DNA of 64,000 bases from the NCBI GenBank assembly GCA_963995505.1, contig OZ023195.1, positions 2,748,109-2,812,108 of the forward strand. The letters run 5' to 3'. The translations under genes and the position numbers were made by a program. Positions 23,494 through 34,807 of this stretch are shown here, piece after piece. Within the stretch, counting starts at the first letter, position 1. The number at the start of each line of letters is the position of its first letter. The stretch comes from Hypericum androsaemum (lineage: Eukaryota; Streptophyta; Magnoliopsida; Malpighiales; Hypericaceae). The notes under the pieces are model-generated. The model was given only the letters and a program-made list of their open reading frames with translations. It did no database searches and was not told the DNA's origin.

Positions 23494-24866
23494 GAAAAAA
23501 GTTCACTTTACTACCATGTAGTATCACCAATTTTTATTTGACTACCCTGTGGTTTAAAACGCATAATAAGTCAAACTTATTTCAATTTTCATCAAAAACA
23601 GGTCCCGGTCAGCCTAGGTAGCTGCTTGCGATTTTTTTATCAAAACGATGTAGTTTTGCCTCCTACATGGATTGCCACGTTGGCAGTCCATGGGAGTCCA
23701 TGGGATGAGTTTTTAATGACATGGCTAGTGGCAAATTATCATTATAGTACCACATTTGTTCAAAATTTTCAAAGAACTCACTATCTCTCCTCTACTCCGG
23801 TTCCTTTTCTTCCCCTTCTTCCTCCTTCAACTCTCTCTCTCTCTCACTCACTCACTCACTGATAGTGGTAAATTAACGGTGGTCACGTGTCCGTGCCAGG
23901 ACTTGCTTTGACCTTCCACTTTCCCCATTACTAAAAGCCACCTCAAACCAATCCGAAAAGGTAATTAACAACAACTACAGGAAACCCAGGCAATACGGAA
24001 ATCGAATACAAGGGGGGAGAGAGAGGGAGAGGGGAGACGATGACGTCAGCGGCGTTGAAGACGACGAACCTGGTCTCCGGCACGACAACGTCGAGGTCGA
24101 CGGAGACACAACCCGCGAAATTGCAGCTGACAAGGTTGGGTTTCCGGCACGACGATGTCGAGGTCGACGGAAAGAGACCTTGGTCAAAACAAAAAGAAAC
24201 CCACATCCCGACCCAATTCGACGGATTTCTAACAGAGTCGATTGTTGTGTCCTAGATACTTTCTCCGTCGATTATTTTTGGTTTTGATTGGGGTTCGAGT
24301 TTTTTGGGTTCTGTTGTGATTTTGATTGGGATTCGACTTTTGGTCTCCGCTGATTACCCTAATCCCGCCGCCGGTGGAGAACGATAAAACTGGGCTTGTT
24401 AATGAAAGCCATCGCCATCGTCGTTGCATGAATTTCGTTTTAATTTGTTCGATTACTTGTTTTAATTTATTTCAACCCATAAATCTTCTCAAGCTACTGT
24501 TTTCAAAAAGTTGCATCTAAATAGTATTCTAACCCTGGACATAAAAACGAAGAACACGAAAACGAAGAGCTCTACAACAGAATCGGCGTATCGTTTCAAC
24601 AGAAGTTTTTAAAAATTATGACCATTTTGAAATTTTTTCACTTGCCACATCATCACGTACGTATATACAAAAAAATATTTGAGTTGGCTGTCCACGTAGG
24701 AAACGAAGTGGCGTCATTTTGTAAAAAAATGGACAGTTAACCGGACTGACCGGGACTTTTTTTTAATAAAAGTTGAAATAAGTTGGACATGTTCTATACG
24801 TTTTAACCCACATGGTAGTCAAGTGAAAATCGGTGATACTACATGGTACTAAACTAAACTTTTTCC
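23494..24866. mobile_element. Mutator-like element, 1.37 kb, no transposase
   Basis: Both ends carry an inverted repeat of about 140 bp that starts GAAAAAAGTTCACTTTACTA on the left and is mirrored on the right. TTATATTTA (9 bp) flanks it at 23485-23493 and 24867-24875. The TIR resembles that of the element at 26843 (CACTTTAGTACCCTGTGGTATCACC), so they are one family. The interior (23880-24430) is GC-richer and holds two copies of CACGACRAYGTCGAGGTCGACGG-like sequence about 70 bp apart; no gene could be recognised there. Confidence 0.82.
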
Positions 24867-24875
24867 TTATATTTA

Positions 24876-25483
24876 CTACTGCCCTAGAATACATGCAGAA
24901 GTAATATAATCAGGAAAACAAAATTTGAATATGTCCGGTGTCTGCAGTTTGTTAATGTGAATTCACGCTTTTCTTTTATTTTGACTTGACGTAGCTCGCA
25001 AAGTTTTGGGTTGATCCTGGAAAATTATGAAGATTCACTTACCGATGGATTCGAGTATCAACTAATTACAGGGTACCCCAGAGAAACATTAGAAACTGGA
25101 CAAAACTATAGTTACCTTATCAATTACATTTACTAAATTAAAAAGAAAAGAAATTATAATTGTTTGATTTAATTGAAATCATTTGAAAAAGAAGAGGAGA
25201 AATGGTAGCGTGTACAGGGAAGGGAAGGTTGCACTCGTGAGCGAGGAGGAGCACAACGAACTAAAGAAAATAGTTATTATGGATATAAAGAAAAATATAC
25301 CCTCAATTTTTTTTGAAAAGCTAACAAATATACCCTCCATTTGGACTTCTAGATAAGAAGAGATCGCTGAATGCTATGGGGTGGACTAAAGAAACTAACT
25401 GGGAATCGCCAGGTGATGGGAAGAAAGTATCGCATGCTCTATATATGCGCGTAGATTTTTTTGGGTTATATATTAAGATTCGA
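24876..25483. other. Block 1 spacer, no gene
   Basis: Matches 41750-42370 of block 2. No coding signal was found. Confidence 0.5.
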
Positions 25484-25891
25484 GCTTAACCTTACCTCGG
25501 TTATGGAGTGTATGGAGTCGCTAGATGATGATCTTCGTGAAGTGCTCTCGGTCAAAGCGTGGCGTCTCGCAATTGTTGCGAGAATTTTTTGGGAGGTTAA
25601 CGCCTCTTCTATCCTCCTCGCAATTAAGGAGGCGGCTTGTAGTCAAGATCATTACTGATCTTTCGATCCTCCATGATTACAGTATTTGGCTTGGTCGTTA
25701 TATAGGTGTACATCTGGGTCTGGCTTGGTCATTTGGCCGTTTGGGGTTTTTGATACGTTGTCAACTACCGCATATCATTGCTTTGTGTTTTGCTATGTTT
25801 TATCTAGTATTTTTAGTATGCTAACATATTAGTAATCTCCAGTGGTGAAATATTTTAAAATGAATGATATTTCACTTATACAAAAAATATA
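25484..25891 (+). mobile_element. LINE 3' fragment with degenerate RNase H region
   Basis: TATATYAAGATTCGA is duplicated (25469-25483 and 25892-25906, one mismatch), and block 2 lacks the insert (about 42366). It ends TTATACAAAAAA before the second repeat. Broken frames read FWEVNASSILLAIKEAA and, later, LGLAWSFGRLGF, which recall the RVT_3 RNase H domain of plant LINEs (D-x-L-VV-AI, and AHSLARLGF). It is therefore read as a 5'-truncated LINE. Confidence 0.6.
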
Positions 25892-25959
25892 TATATCAAG
25901 ATTCGAAACGTTTTTTTGGCTCCGAATTTGAGTTGATCTAATTCTTTTAATCTAGTTGG

Positions 25960-25984
25960 TATATATATATATATATATATATAA
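25960..25984. repeat. (TA)n microsatellite
   Basis: A run of about twelve TA dinucleotides, absent or much shorter at the same place in block 2 (42466). Confidence 0.85.
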
Positions 25985-26842
25985 AAGTAGATCGTTGCGA
26001 CTTATGAAGCCCAATGATTAATAATAGGGCAAATTGTCCTATGTCCCTGGAGTTTGTTTAAATTACTGTTTTAGTCCTTCCTGTTTCAAAATTGAAAATT
26101 TGGCACCTATAATTTGCTTTTATTGAACTCTAAGACCCTTCGATGATGTGATCATTCGATTTATTATTTTTTAATCAATGAAATTACTTCCTTACCCTTA
26201 AAAATCAAAGAAATTACTCGCATATTTGTTGTCTTCTTCTCCGGCCATCAGTCCATTTATCTCCGACCAAGTATTCTTCTTCTCCGGCCATCTGCTTCTC
26301 CGATCACATTTCACCACCATCAACCAAACCCACCTCGAACCACATTTCTTCTTCTCCGACTAAATATTTGGACTAAAACCCCAACAATCGACAGCCCAAT
26401 TGAAACCCACCACCATCAACCAAACCCACTTTGAACCATATTTCTTCTTCTTCTTCTCCGATCAAATACTTGGAGGGGTTTTTCCTGGTCGCGGCTGGAG
26501 TGGATTAGGAAGGCGGAGAGAGCCGCGATGAGGAGGGAGAGGGAGATGGCTGGGGAGATGATGAGGTAGTGGCGACGGCGTCCTTTCCGACAGTTCCCAC
26601 GTAGAGGAAACGACAACGGCGACCAGTTGTTTGAGCTCGAGCGCCCCTGGGAGCCCGTCCGGGCTCATTGTTTGGAGAGCTTGGGTCGGCTACAGGAGCC
26701 GTGTATTTTCCGGTCGGCTATCAGAATTGTCGGAGAAGTTGGTCTGAGAGGGGAGAAGATGGTCGGGGAAGAAATGTGTTTCTTTTGTTTTTTATTAGAG
26801 GGTATAACTGTCATTTCTTTGATTAAAAAATAATAAATAGAA

Positions 26843-27569
26843 GGGAAAAGTCCACTTTAGTACCCTGTGGTATCACCCAAAATTACTTAGTACCCTGTGG
26901 TAAAAAATTGACCAATCGAGTCATACTTATTCCAATTAACATCAAAAAGGTCCTCGGGCAGCTGCCCGGAGTTGCCCGGACCCGCCCGGAACTTGCCCAA
27001 ACTACGTGGCCAGCCACGTCACCAAAACTCGATGACGTGGCGCCACGTGGACATCCATCTTCTTCCCTCTCTTCCTCTCCTCCTCCTCCTCCGCCTCCTC
27101 CTCCTCGTCCTCGTCCTCGTCCTCCTCCTCCACCTCCTCCTCCTCCTCTTCTCCTCCTCCTCCTCCTCCGCCTCCTCCTCCTCGTCCTCCTCCTCCTCCA
27201 CTTCGTCCTCCTCCTCCTCCTCCTCCTCCTCCTCCGCCTCCTCCTCCTCCTCGTCCTCCTCCTCCTCCTTCTCCTCCTCCGCCTCCTCCTCCTCCTCCTC
27301 CTCCTCTTCTCCTCCTCCTCCACTTCGTCCTCCTCCTCTTCTCCTCCTCCGCCTCCTCCTCCACGTGGCGCCACGTCATCAAGTTTTGGTGACGTGGCTG
27401 GCCACGTAGTTCGGGAAGGCTCCGGGCGGGTCCGGGCAGCTCCGGGCAGCTGCCCGAGGACCTTTTTTATGTTAATTGAAATAAGTATGACTCGATTGGT
27501 CGGTTTTTTACCATAGGGTACTAAAGTGATTTTGGGCGATACTACAGGGTACTAAAGTGGACTTTTCCC
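26843..27569. mobile_element. Nested Mutator-like element with a giant TCC core
   Basis: It is flanked by a perfect 9-bp duplication TAAATAGAA (26834-26842 and 27570-27578). The inverted repeats are about 210 bp each, starting GGGAAAAGTCCACTTTAGTA, and include GGGCAGCTGCCCGGA and the palindrome GGCGCC/CCACGTGG. Between them is nothing but a TCC-rich tract of about 300 bp. It inserted into the right arm of the 26027-27708 element. No transposase is present. Confidence 0.9.
27057..27362. repeat. (TCC)n-rich polypyrimidine tract, about 300 bp
   Basis: The plus strand is almost pure pyrimidine, mainly CTC/TCC triplets broken by CGCC, TTCTC and TCGTC variants and two CCACTTCGTCC motifs. The minus strand is a matching GAGGAG purine tract. 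It forms the whole core of the nested element. The long ORFs across it (poly-Ser, poly-Leu, poly-Arg, poly-Glu) are artefacts of the repeat. Confidence 0.95.
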
Positions 27570-27821
27570 TAAATAGAATGATGACATCAGCTAGGGGACT
27601 TAGAGTTCAATGAAAGCAAATTAGGGATGCCAAATTTTCGATTTCGAAATAGTAAGGACTGAAATAATAATTTAAACAAACTCCAAAGGACTTGAGAATA
27701 ATTTGCCCATAATATTATTAATTCCTTCTTGAAATAAAGCAATAACCACATAGCGTATCGACGGTTCATAATTTATGCTGCTACATTTTGGCGAGCTCCA
27801 ACTCGAGATTTAATAATTTTT

Positions 27822-30477
27822 TTACTGGTTGATTTTGGTGTCAAGGCACGAGATCACGTCTAGAAGAAAGTGATGCGCCATGTCCAGGTCATTTTTCTCC
27901 TTGGCGTACATCGCCTTCTTAAGCTCCAGCGACCGTGCTACCCTTACACGCTTAATCCTAGCACTTTCGAGGACGGTCTCTTTGAAGTCGGCACATGCTC
28001 TAAAACTAGTAAGGCGTCTTTGTTCGGCCTCAGTGAGCTGAGATTGCAGTTCGGATGCTCGCTCTTGTGCGCGAGCCAACTCCGCCTGGAGCCTGGATAT
28101 CTCGTCTTCCGCCGCAGTGAATTCTTTCCTCTTGGCATCTCGCTGTTGCCTGGCCTCCCAGTAATCAGTCGACATGGTCCTAATGGTTGCATCCGCATCC
28201 TCGAAGGCCTTCGCGTGAGCTTCAATGTCATTCTCGTCCGTGGCGATGCCTTGGAGCAAGTCGTGGCGGACCTTGTACCTGAAAAGAAGGAAGTCAGTAA
28301 ATCAATTTTGCTATTGAAGACAACTAGGAAGGGCAATAGAGGTACCTGCAGACAGTAAGCGAAAGGTCGGTGCTCAGCTTGGAGATCATGGTGATCTTCT
28401 CCTTGGGAAGGAGGCCCGATCCTTGAGTTTTTAAGGTCTCAAGAGCCTTGAACACTGCTAATGGAGGTTTGGCGTTCCAGTCAATATCTTTCGAGTCTTT
28501 GACGTCGTGCAGGTAACACACCACCGTGCTTAGAGCTTTCAGAATCTCTGTCCTCTTGGCAGTTTTTAAGGTCTCAGTTGTACTCGGACAAGGTTTGCTG
28601 ATGGGGAATGTAATCCCGATGCCTTCAAAGAGAGCCTGTCAAGTTACTCAAACGATTAAGACACATGTAAGCATGCAAAGGGAGAAAGACGAAGGCAAAA
28701 ACCATACCAAGTCGGAGGAGTCGTCGTCGGGGAGAGCTATGGAAGCAGGGGGAGCAGCTGTGCCCGGCGAGGATGAGGTCGCCATGGGAGATGGTGCAAC
28801 AAATGAAACAGGAGCACGCTCAATAACAGGTGCTACCTTGTCATCAACATCCCGGGAAACTGGCAATGATGCAGTCCTCGGTGGAGCAGGGGGACCAGCT
28901 GTGCCCGGCGAGGACGAGGTCACCATGGGGGGAGATGGTGCAACAGATGGAACAGGAGCACGCTCAATAATAGGTGCTACCTTGTCATCAACATCCCGGG
29001 AAACTGGCAATGGCGCAGTCCTCGGTGGAGATCGCTACAGAAAGAACAAACGAACACATGATGGAAAACATGGAAGCGACCAGCAACTAAGAGGTCGAAA
29101 GAGTAGTGCTTCACCTCCCTCGGAGGGGACACAGATAGAGCCTCGTTTCTTGCCTGGGGCGAGGAACAAACAGAAGGGACTTCTGCACAAGATAAAACCT
29201 TGAGAAAAATCACGAGTGAGATAGAGACGAAACTTGTATAGAAGGGGTACCTATACCTGTTCTCGGCTTCGTGACAACAATTTCAGCCTCAATGACAATT
29301 GTATCATTTACAAGGTAACCTCTATTAGGGGCACAAAGATCACGGAGGGGTATGAATGATGTGAAACCCCAGTCACTCTCTTTCGCATTAAACTGATGTT
29401 GTGTCTCTGCACATGTAAAGGAAAATCCAAAGCATGAAGGCGTACAGAACGCAATTCATTGATAGTGTATCTAGTGCATGACTAAAATTAGACGAGGGGG
29501 AAAGTAAGAAATAGTTCACATTGCTGAGAATGGAGAAGCAAATCTACTATCGATGCCTATCATCAGTCATTAATCATAGGTTAACCAAAAGAAAAAGAAT
29601 AAACAGAGTCAAGCTTGAAGAGGATACCTTTCCTAACCGAAAACTTATTATTGATTTGATCGATCACGGACAAACTGAACTGAGCATCTCTACTCCATCC
29701 ATTTGGTAATGAGGAGGCATCTGGGACGACTAAGTACATAGACAAGCGGTCCACAACATTGTTTCCCTTGGGGAAAATGAGAATCCGCCTATCATAGAAG
29801 ACAGATCCTCAGCCAACTTAATAAAAAAATAGTTGCAAATAATTCAGGCGCATATATATAAATCCCAAAGAGAATTAGCATATAACTATACCACTTATAG
29901 TCATCAGCTATAAATACATCCGAGTAAAGCTTCTTGGTGGTCAGCCGAGTGAATTTCTCAATAGTCCAGGTGAATTTCATGGTGGGGGGAACATCCACAG
30001 TCTGGTTCTCCACCTTATCAGCCGGCTCCACGTGTGCCACTGCACCCGCCACTGGGGCAAAAGCACACAACCATTCAACATAACTAAAAAACGCTACTCT
30101 AATCTGAAATTAATCAGCTCAGTAGGTCGGATACGGGATGGTATAAAAAAAACTGAACAAAAATATGCTAAGCTAACATTCCATAGGCTAAGGACCCTCG
30201 ACCAAATCCAAATGCGGGACGAGCGTCTACTCGTCCGCCTGCTGCGATTACAGTTGAAAATCAAAATCAGACGAAGCCAAGCTTAGCCCTGGGTAGCCTC
30301 TTCGAAGTAAATCCAGAGAATCCTAGCAAAATTCTAACGAGTTAATAGGCGCAAAGCCGAAACACTAAGCGATCAACAAAACGACGCAGTTCGGAATAAA
30401 AATATAACGGGAAATACGAAAAGGAGCAGAGAGCGTGATCTCGTTACATTCAACGGAGCGGGAGTGATCATAGTCAT
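27822..30477 (-). CDS. MATH domain and coiled-coil protein A
   Basis: This protein has an N-terminal MATH (TRAF-like) domain closely similar to that of the deubiquitinases UBP12/UBP13 but no protease domain; a coiled coil follows instead. Coding exons (minus): 29892-30051, 29628-29788, 29257-29406, 29115-29182, 28708-29034, 28346-28635 and 27822-28278. From the Met at 29980 the frame is open for 513 residues. Landmarks are MKFTWTIEKFTRL, a KW/RIL splice as in UBP12, QHQFNAKES, DDDSSDL and KALSTVV, then a C-terminal heptad-rich region. Exon 6 contains an in-frame tandem copy of about 47 residues (LPVSRDVDDKVAP). A UBP12-like exon 1 (30448-30477, MTMITPAPLN) exists, but its phase does not match exon 2 joined at 30051, so the true start is unsettled. 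MATH/coiled-coil proteins of this type are a plant family of mostly unknown role. Confidence 0.82.
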
Positions 30478-30598
30478 CGATGGAGAGCAAGTCGCCGGAG
30501 CCGTCCGAAAGAGTAAGCTCGAAGCAAAGCGGAGAAGCGAACTTAAATAGACAAATGGTGGAGAAGGTGAGAGATAGAGAAGGAACAGGGAAAGCCAT

Positions 30599-30607
30599 AT
30601 ATAGAAG
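30599..30607 (-). promoter_or_regulatory. TATA box of MATH gene A
   Basis: On the minus strand the sequence CTTCTATATATGG lies about 120 bp before the UBP12-like exon 1. A CT-rich leader follows. The same upstream sequence in MATH gene B ends just before this motif, where a Copia LTR begins. Confidence 0.6.
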
Positions 30608-30669
30608 AGGCGAAAGCGAAAGGGCGAGGAGAAGACAGCTTACTCTCTCTCTCTCGTGATTTCGCACAC

Positions 30670-31355
30670 AGATACACGAGATTTCCTTCCTGTACTAGTT
30701 TCGGGAGTGGCCCGTTCAAGTTCCGAATTGGTGGGTAATTTTTTGTGTTAATTTTGGAAAATTTCAAAATTATTTTCTATCTGGCGTGCATCCAGATTCT
30801 GACCAAAAATATCTGATTAGGTACCCAAAATTTTAGAAAACAGCAAGATTACGGGATTTTAGAATTCTATCGTTTCCTGTAATCCGGCCAAAAATACTAG
30901 ACTTCGTTTTCCTGTAATCCGGCCAAAACCTTGATGTTCCTTTGTTATATTGTCCAGATGTGTACTTGGGTGACTTCAAGAAATAAGTCTATCTCGATGT
31001 ACTAAACCTATTAGATTATGAATAAAATGAGGGCCCCTCGTTTAAAAAAATAATGACCCTTTTATTCAAGGTTTTAAAAAATGCCGCGAATTGTCTAGGT
31101 TTAAACACAAAATCTGGTTAGACCGAATGGTTCGTTTGAATTTTTGACCCAAATTTTTTCAGTTAGTAAGGTCATGCGACCTGAGGGGCAAATTTGGAAA
31201 ATATTTTCCAAAACTCTCCCTGAGTTTTGCCCAACAATTCTATTCCCAATTTCCCTAACCCTAAAATCAGAAACAAAAAAAGGGGATTGGGATTCAGATT
31301 TTTCCGGTAATTGCTATTCGGAATTAATTAATTGTACATTGAATTTGTTTTTTTA
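30670..31355. other. Spacer, no gene seen
   Basis: Two copies of TTCCTGTAATCCGGCCAAAA (30871 and 30909) are the only structure noted. Confidence 0.45.
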
Positions 31356-31764
31356 GGAATAAGGATTAAATAGAACCCTATACTTGTAGAGAAAGGTTAG
31401 TTAACACCTTGTACTTAAAATTGTCTTATTAGTACTTTCTACTTGTACAACTAGATCAATTAACACCTTCCAATCCTTTTTCAAGTCATCTATGACACAT
31501 CATTAGTATAAGTAGCATCCATGTCATCTTATTTATGCCAGAATCAATAATGACGTGGCATATAGATAATTACTAAAACAGTCCTTGTTAGTTTATTTTT
31601 TTAAATAAAAAAATCCCTCTTCTCCCCGCTCTCTTCCCTCATCTTCCTCCTCCTCTCTCTCTCCCCCATGGTCTATCTTCCAACCTGGTTTCATTCTTAG
31701 CTAATAAAAAACCAGCAAAATCCCTAACCTTGAGATAAGTAAACTAAACCCGCGACTCCGAGGT

Positions 31765-31965
31765 CAGAGACTAAGCCGTCGACCACTCTGGTGAGAAATG
31801 ACGAGAAGGAAGGCGAGAACCTTTACCAGCAGAGAGGCAACGCTGCTGCGGAGATAGAGAGCGTCTCCGGCGATCGGGAACTTGACGCCGAGGAGGTTCC
31901 TCAGGAGGTCGATCTCGCGTAGGCCATCGCGGTCCCTCTGCGCCTCTCTCTTTCTTTGTCAACAA
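31765..31965 (-). pseudogene. GC-rich exon-like fragment of an unknown gene
   Basis: On the minus strand one frame reads LREIDLLRNLLGVKF, then AGDALYLRSSVASLL, followed by a GTAAAGG donor-like sequence. The composition contrasts with the AT-rich flanks and it sits inside a long-TIR element, as a captured exon would. I do not recognise the parent gene. Confidence 0.35.
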
Positions 31966-32379
31966 ACTTCTCTGAATGCTACTCGGAGAGAGGCGGTTGC
32001 TTGTTAAATAGGCTCCGGAACCAGAGGGAACAAAGCAAGATCAAGTTCTTGCAGTCACGTCAGTGCTTTAAGCAACCGACTTTTGAAAATTGTTTATTAA
32101 TTTGTTCTGTTAGCTGATCCTTTTCCATGATAAAGAGATTGCTTGGGAATCATCTCCCACATTGCAGTACTGTGAAGCACCAAAGATGACATGACAGGAA
32201 TGAAAGATGAGAATTGAGGTAAGTTTTTTTTTTGTCTAGTTAGCGTGTCAATCAGCAAAAAAACTGCCTTTTGGTCGTAAAAAATTCAGACAGTTGCCCA
32301 AATGTTAAACTATCGACACTACAAAAATTATTTTGATAAGTTTTAAATCAAACAACAATATATATCTAATTGTTAGATA

Positions 32380-33388
32380 GGTTTTTGTCCAATATGGTAC
32401 TATAGTACAATTTTATTATCAATATAGTGTTACTGTCGAAAAAATTCTAGAATGGTATCAGTTTCCCAGATCGGAAATTTTTTTCGACCTGGGATATTCA
32501 GAACGAAAATTTTATTCAACCTGGGATTAAAATCAAAAAAAAAATTTGATTACCATTATCGAGAGAATCTTTTTGACTTTTTCCTAGATCAAAACTTTTT
32601 TCGACCCGAGGAAAGGCACCTGACCACATGCTTGTCGTGGCCAGTGGTTTAGCTCATCTTTTATTTTCTTAATTTTAGCTCAGGATATGGTACTATGTTG
32701 TTCATATTGCACGAGTGCATGGCATGTATATTTTCCTCATCTTTTATTTTCGAAGATCTTTTATTTTCTTAATTGTAGCTCTAAATTTTGGATGGCCTAA
32801 TTATTTTATGGGTTCAATTCAATCTTTTGTGATATATATATATTCAAGAGGGGATCTTTTATTGCGTGCCTTGGCCATTGTTTTATCTTAAAATAATTTT
32901 ATGGTGATTTTTTTATACGATAATATTTGAATCACTAATTTTTATTATAACATAGGATAAAGAAAGTGAACTTTGTATATCTCACCATAAAATTATTACT
33001 TAGCAAGTAAAATCACAACTTTTAACTATAACAAATTATACTTATTAAATCCCTCAAAAAAATTATACTTATCAAATATAACATATCCTCCCACGTGGAT
33101 AGAGGCTAAACCACTGGCCACGACAAGCATGTCAGGTGCCTTTTCTCGGGTCGAATTTTTTTTGACTTGGAAATTTCTCTCTCCTTAGGTCGAAAAAAGT
33201 TTTGATCTGCGATGAAAATGGAGATCGAAAAAATTAATGTAATTTTAAACTCAGATCGAAAAAAATTTCGATCTAAATAGAGAAAAAAAATTTTGATCTA
33301 GAAAGAAACACCGTATCCGAATTTTTTTCAACAATAATATCATATTCATAATAAAATTATACTGTAAGACCATATTGGACAAAATTCT
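32380..33388. mobile_element. Nested TIR element of the TCGAAA family
   Basis: The ends are inverted: TTTTTGTCCAATATGG on the left and CCATATTGGACAAAATT on the right, and GGCCAGTGGTTTAGC/GCTAAACCACTGGCC occur as an inner inverted pair. The flanking 9-mers TGTTAGATA and AGTTAGACA match at seven of nine. TCGAAAAAA palindromes occur in both arms. A relative lies at 63.2-63.7 kb. Confidence 0.65.
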
Positions 33389-33534
33389 AGTTAGACATTG
33401 AGATACCAAATTGCACTTTTCGTAATAAAAAAGTGGAGAGAGAAGAGGAAATAAAAGCATCAGTACAGTATAAAAACAAAGACAGAAAAGAAAGACGAGA
33501 AGGGGAGCAGATTTGGTCCTGGAATGCCAAATCC

Positions 33535-33745
33535 AACCATGACCGTCTTGGCGGATTCAATAGTTGATTTAGTTATGATTCAATGGTTCACTTAATTATG
33601 ATTCAATGGTCTACCTAGTTATGATTCAATAGTCCGTTTTTTCTCGTCCCGGATAAATCGGGGTCCGTCCCAGTTACGATTCAATGGTTTACTCAGTTAC
33701 GATTCAATAGTTTACCCAGTTATGATTCAATGGTTGTGAGCTTTT
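33535..33745. repeat. Minisatellite, unit about 24 bp
   Basis: The motif GTTAYGATTCAATGGTT recurs six to seven times with variants, broken once by TTTTTCTCGTCCCGG. No coding content is seen. Confidence 0.8.
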
Positions 33746-34807
33746 TTTATTTTGCACCCCTGTATTTCTGCATTTTTGCAAAATAGTCTCCGCGTGTTCT
33801 TCAATAAAAATCTTCAGCACCGTGCTGGATTTGGCCAACAGTACCAAATCCGGTCCCGACGAGAAGTCCAACTGGGCAAAGACATGAGTGGGTGGACAAG
33901 AACGACCGCGGCCTTGACGACTGCCTCCGGTGTTGCATTGTCGCAGGCAAGCGGAGCCTCGACCTTTGACTGGATAGCTTAGCCTCCTTTTTTTTCCAAT
34001 TTTCCCTTTTTCCTTCCTTCTTATTTTTTATTAGCAGACAGTTTCTGTGGTCAGATCAGATACCCCGTCTCAGGCAGGGGCGTACTTATCGTTCCCTTTT
34101 GGGTCCTTTCTTAATAAAGGTTGTGTCTTTTAGATTAATTTGGCATGTTTAGGACAAAAAAGATGGGGTTTTGTCTGATTTTTTAATTGGTTTGGACTCA
34201 ATTGCCTTTTTCTGGGTCTAGTAAAGTTTGGTTCTTTGATTCCAGGGATTTCTATTACCCCCATCTCCTCTTGCCTTTACAAACTTTCTCATTTATATTG
34301 AGAAAGTCCCGTGTAGTTTCAATCACATTTATCTGGTGTCGGTTATTACGTATTACTGGGGCAACTAATCCAGAATTAGTTTTACGGGTTGGGAGCTTGA
34401 GACAAGCCACTTGCCTCTTGCACCAATCCCTTTCGTAGTGCATGCTTGTAAAATATAAATTAACAAGGACTTTTTTGGTCATAATTTATATGCCACGTCA
34501 TTATTGATTCTGATGCGGCATAAATAAGATGATATGGATGACAGCTATATTAATGATATGACATAGATGACTTGAAAATAAATTGGAAGGTGTTAATTGA
34601 ATTAATTGTACAAATAGAATGTGCTAAATGACCTAATTTAGAATACAAAATGTTAATTGACCTTTATCTATAAGTATAGGTCCTATTGATCCTTATTCCT
34701 TCTTTTTATCGTAATTGACTTCCTTCTCTTGATCGGTCTCTTCCCGAGAAGATAAGGCAAGTGAAGCGTTCTTTTTTTTTGGAAGGGTGTGGCCTAGAAG
34801 ACCTTTA

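Larger units (their letters stand above)
26027..27708. mobile_element. Outer Mutator-like element, split by a second one
   Basis: The ends are long inverted repeats beginning GGGCAAATT, with GGAGTTTGTTTAAATTA in both arms, extending about 180 bp. Block 2 has the unfilled locus (42515-42545). The flanking match is ATAATA (6 bp); a full 9-bp duplication is not perfect because the site is AT-rich and drifted. The right arm is interrupted by the element at 26843. The interior (26230-26800) has CTTCTTCTCCGGCCATC repeats and a GC-rich stretch with no recognisable gene. Confidence 0.78.
20265..30600. repeat. Segmental duplication, block 1
   Basis: Starting with the HST promoter and exon 1, this block shares ordered similarity with 38150-44805: 20265-22700 with 38150-39890, 23200-23490 and 24880-25480 with 41600-42360, and 27770-30590 with 42580-44805. 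Block 1 is longer mainly because it has gained a SINE, a hAT-type MITE, a LINE fragment and Mutator-like elements. Pieces also relate to the third copy around RPS28 (56.2-61.9 kb). Boundaries are approximate. Confidence 0.8.
31356..34699. mobile_element. Long-TIR element, 3.3 kb, probably Mutator-like
   Basis: The left end (GGAATAAGGATTAAATAGAA, with GTTAACACC and ATGTCATCTTATTTATGCC) is mirrored at 34440-34699 over about 230 bp. The 9 bp outside each end, GTTTTTTTA and TTCTTTTTA, match at seven positions, so the duplication is only suggestive. Inside are an exon-like GC-rich piece (31765-31965), a nested element (32380-33388) and a minisatellite (33535-33745). No transposase was recognised. 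Confidence 0.65.

Noticed and set aside
23943..24429. Overlapping ORFs of 60-90 codons on both strands in the 23.5-kb element
   Set aside because: Low-complexity Ser/Pro/Val composition in several frames; no start, splice or family signal favours one.
26883..27516. Long ORFs encoding poly-Ser, poly-Leu, poly-Arg and poly-Glu
   Set aside because: They are six-frame readings of the TCC tract inside a transposon and have no gene-like sequence outside it.
27870..29203. Plus-strand ORFs of 160-225 codons across MATH gene A
   Set aside because: They are antisense shadows of its exons; they cross known splice sites and include intron sequence.
30365..30667. ATG at 30598 as start of MATH gene A (its frame would match exon 2)
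   Set aside because: It overlaps the TATA box, so it should lie upstream of the transcription start. The phase agreement is noted, however, and 5' RACE would settle it.
34187..34438. 83-codon plus-strand ORF
   Set aside because: It runs into the right inverted arm of the 31.4-34.7 kb element and has no recognisable domain.
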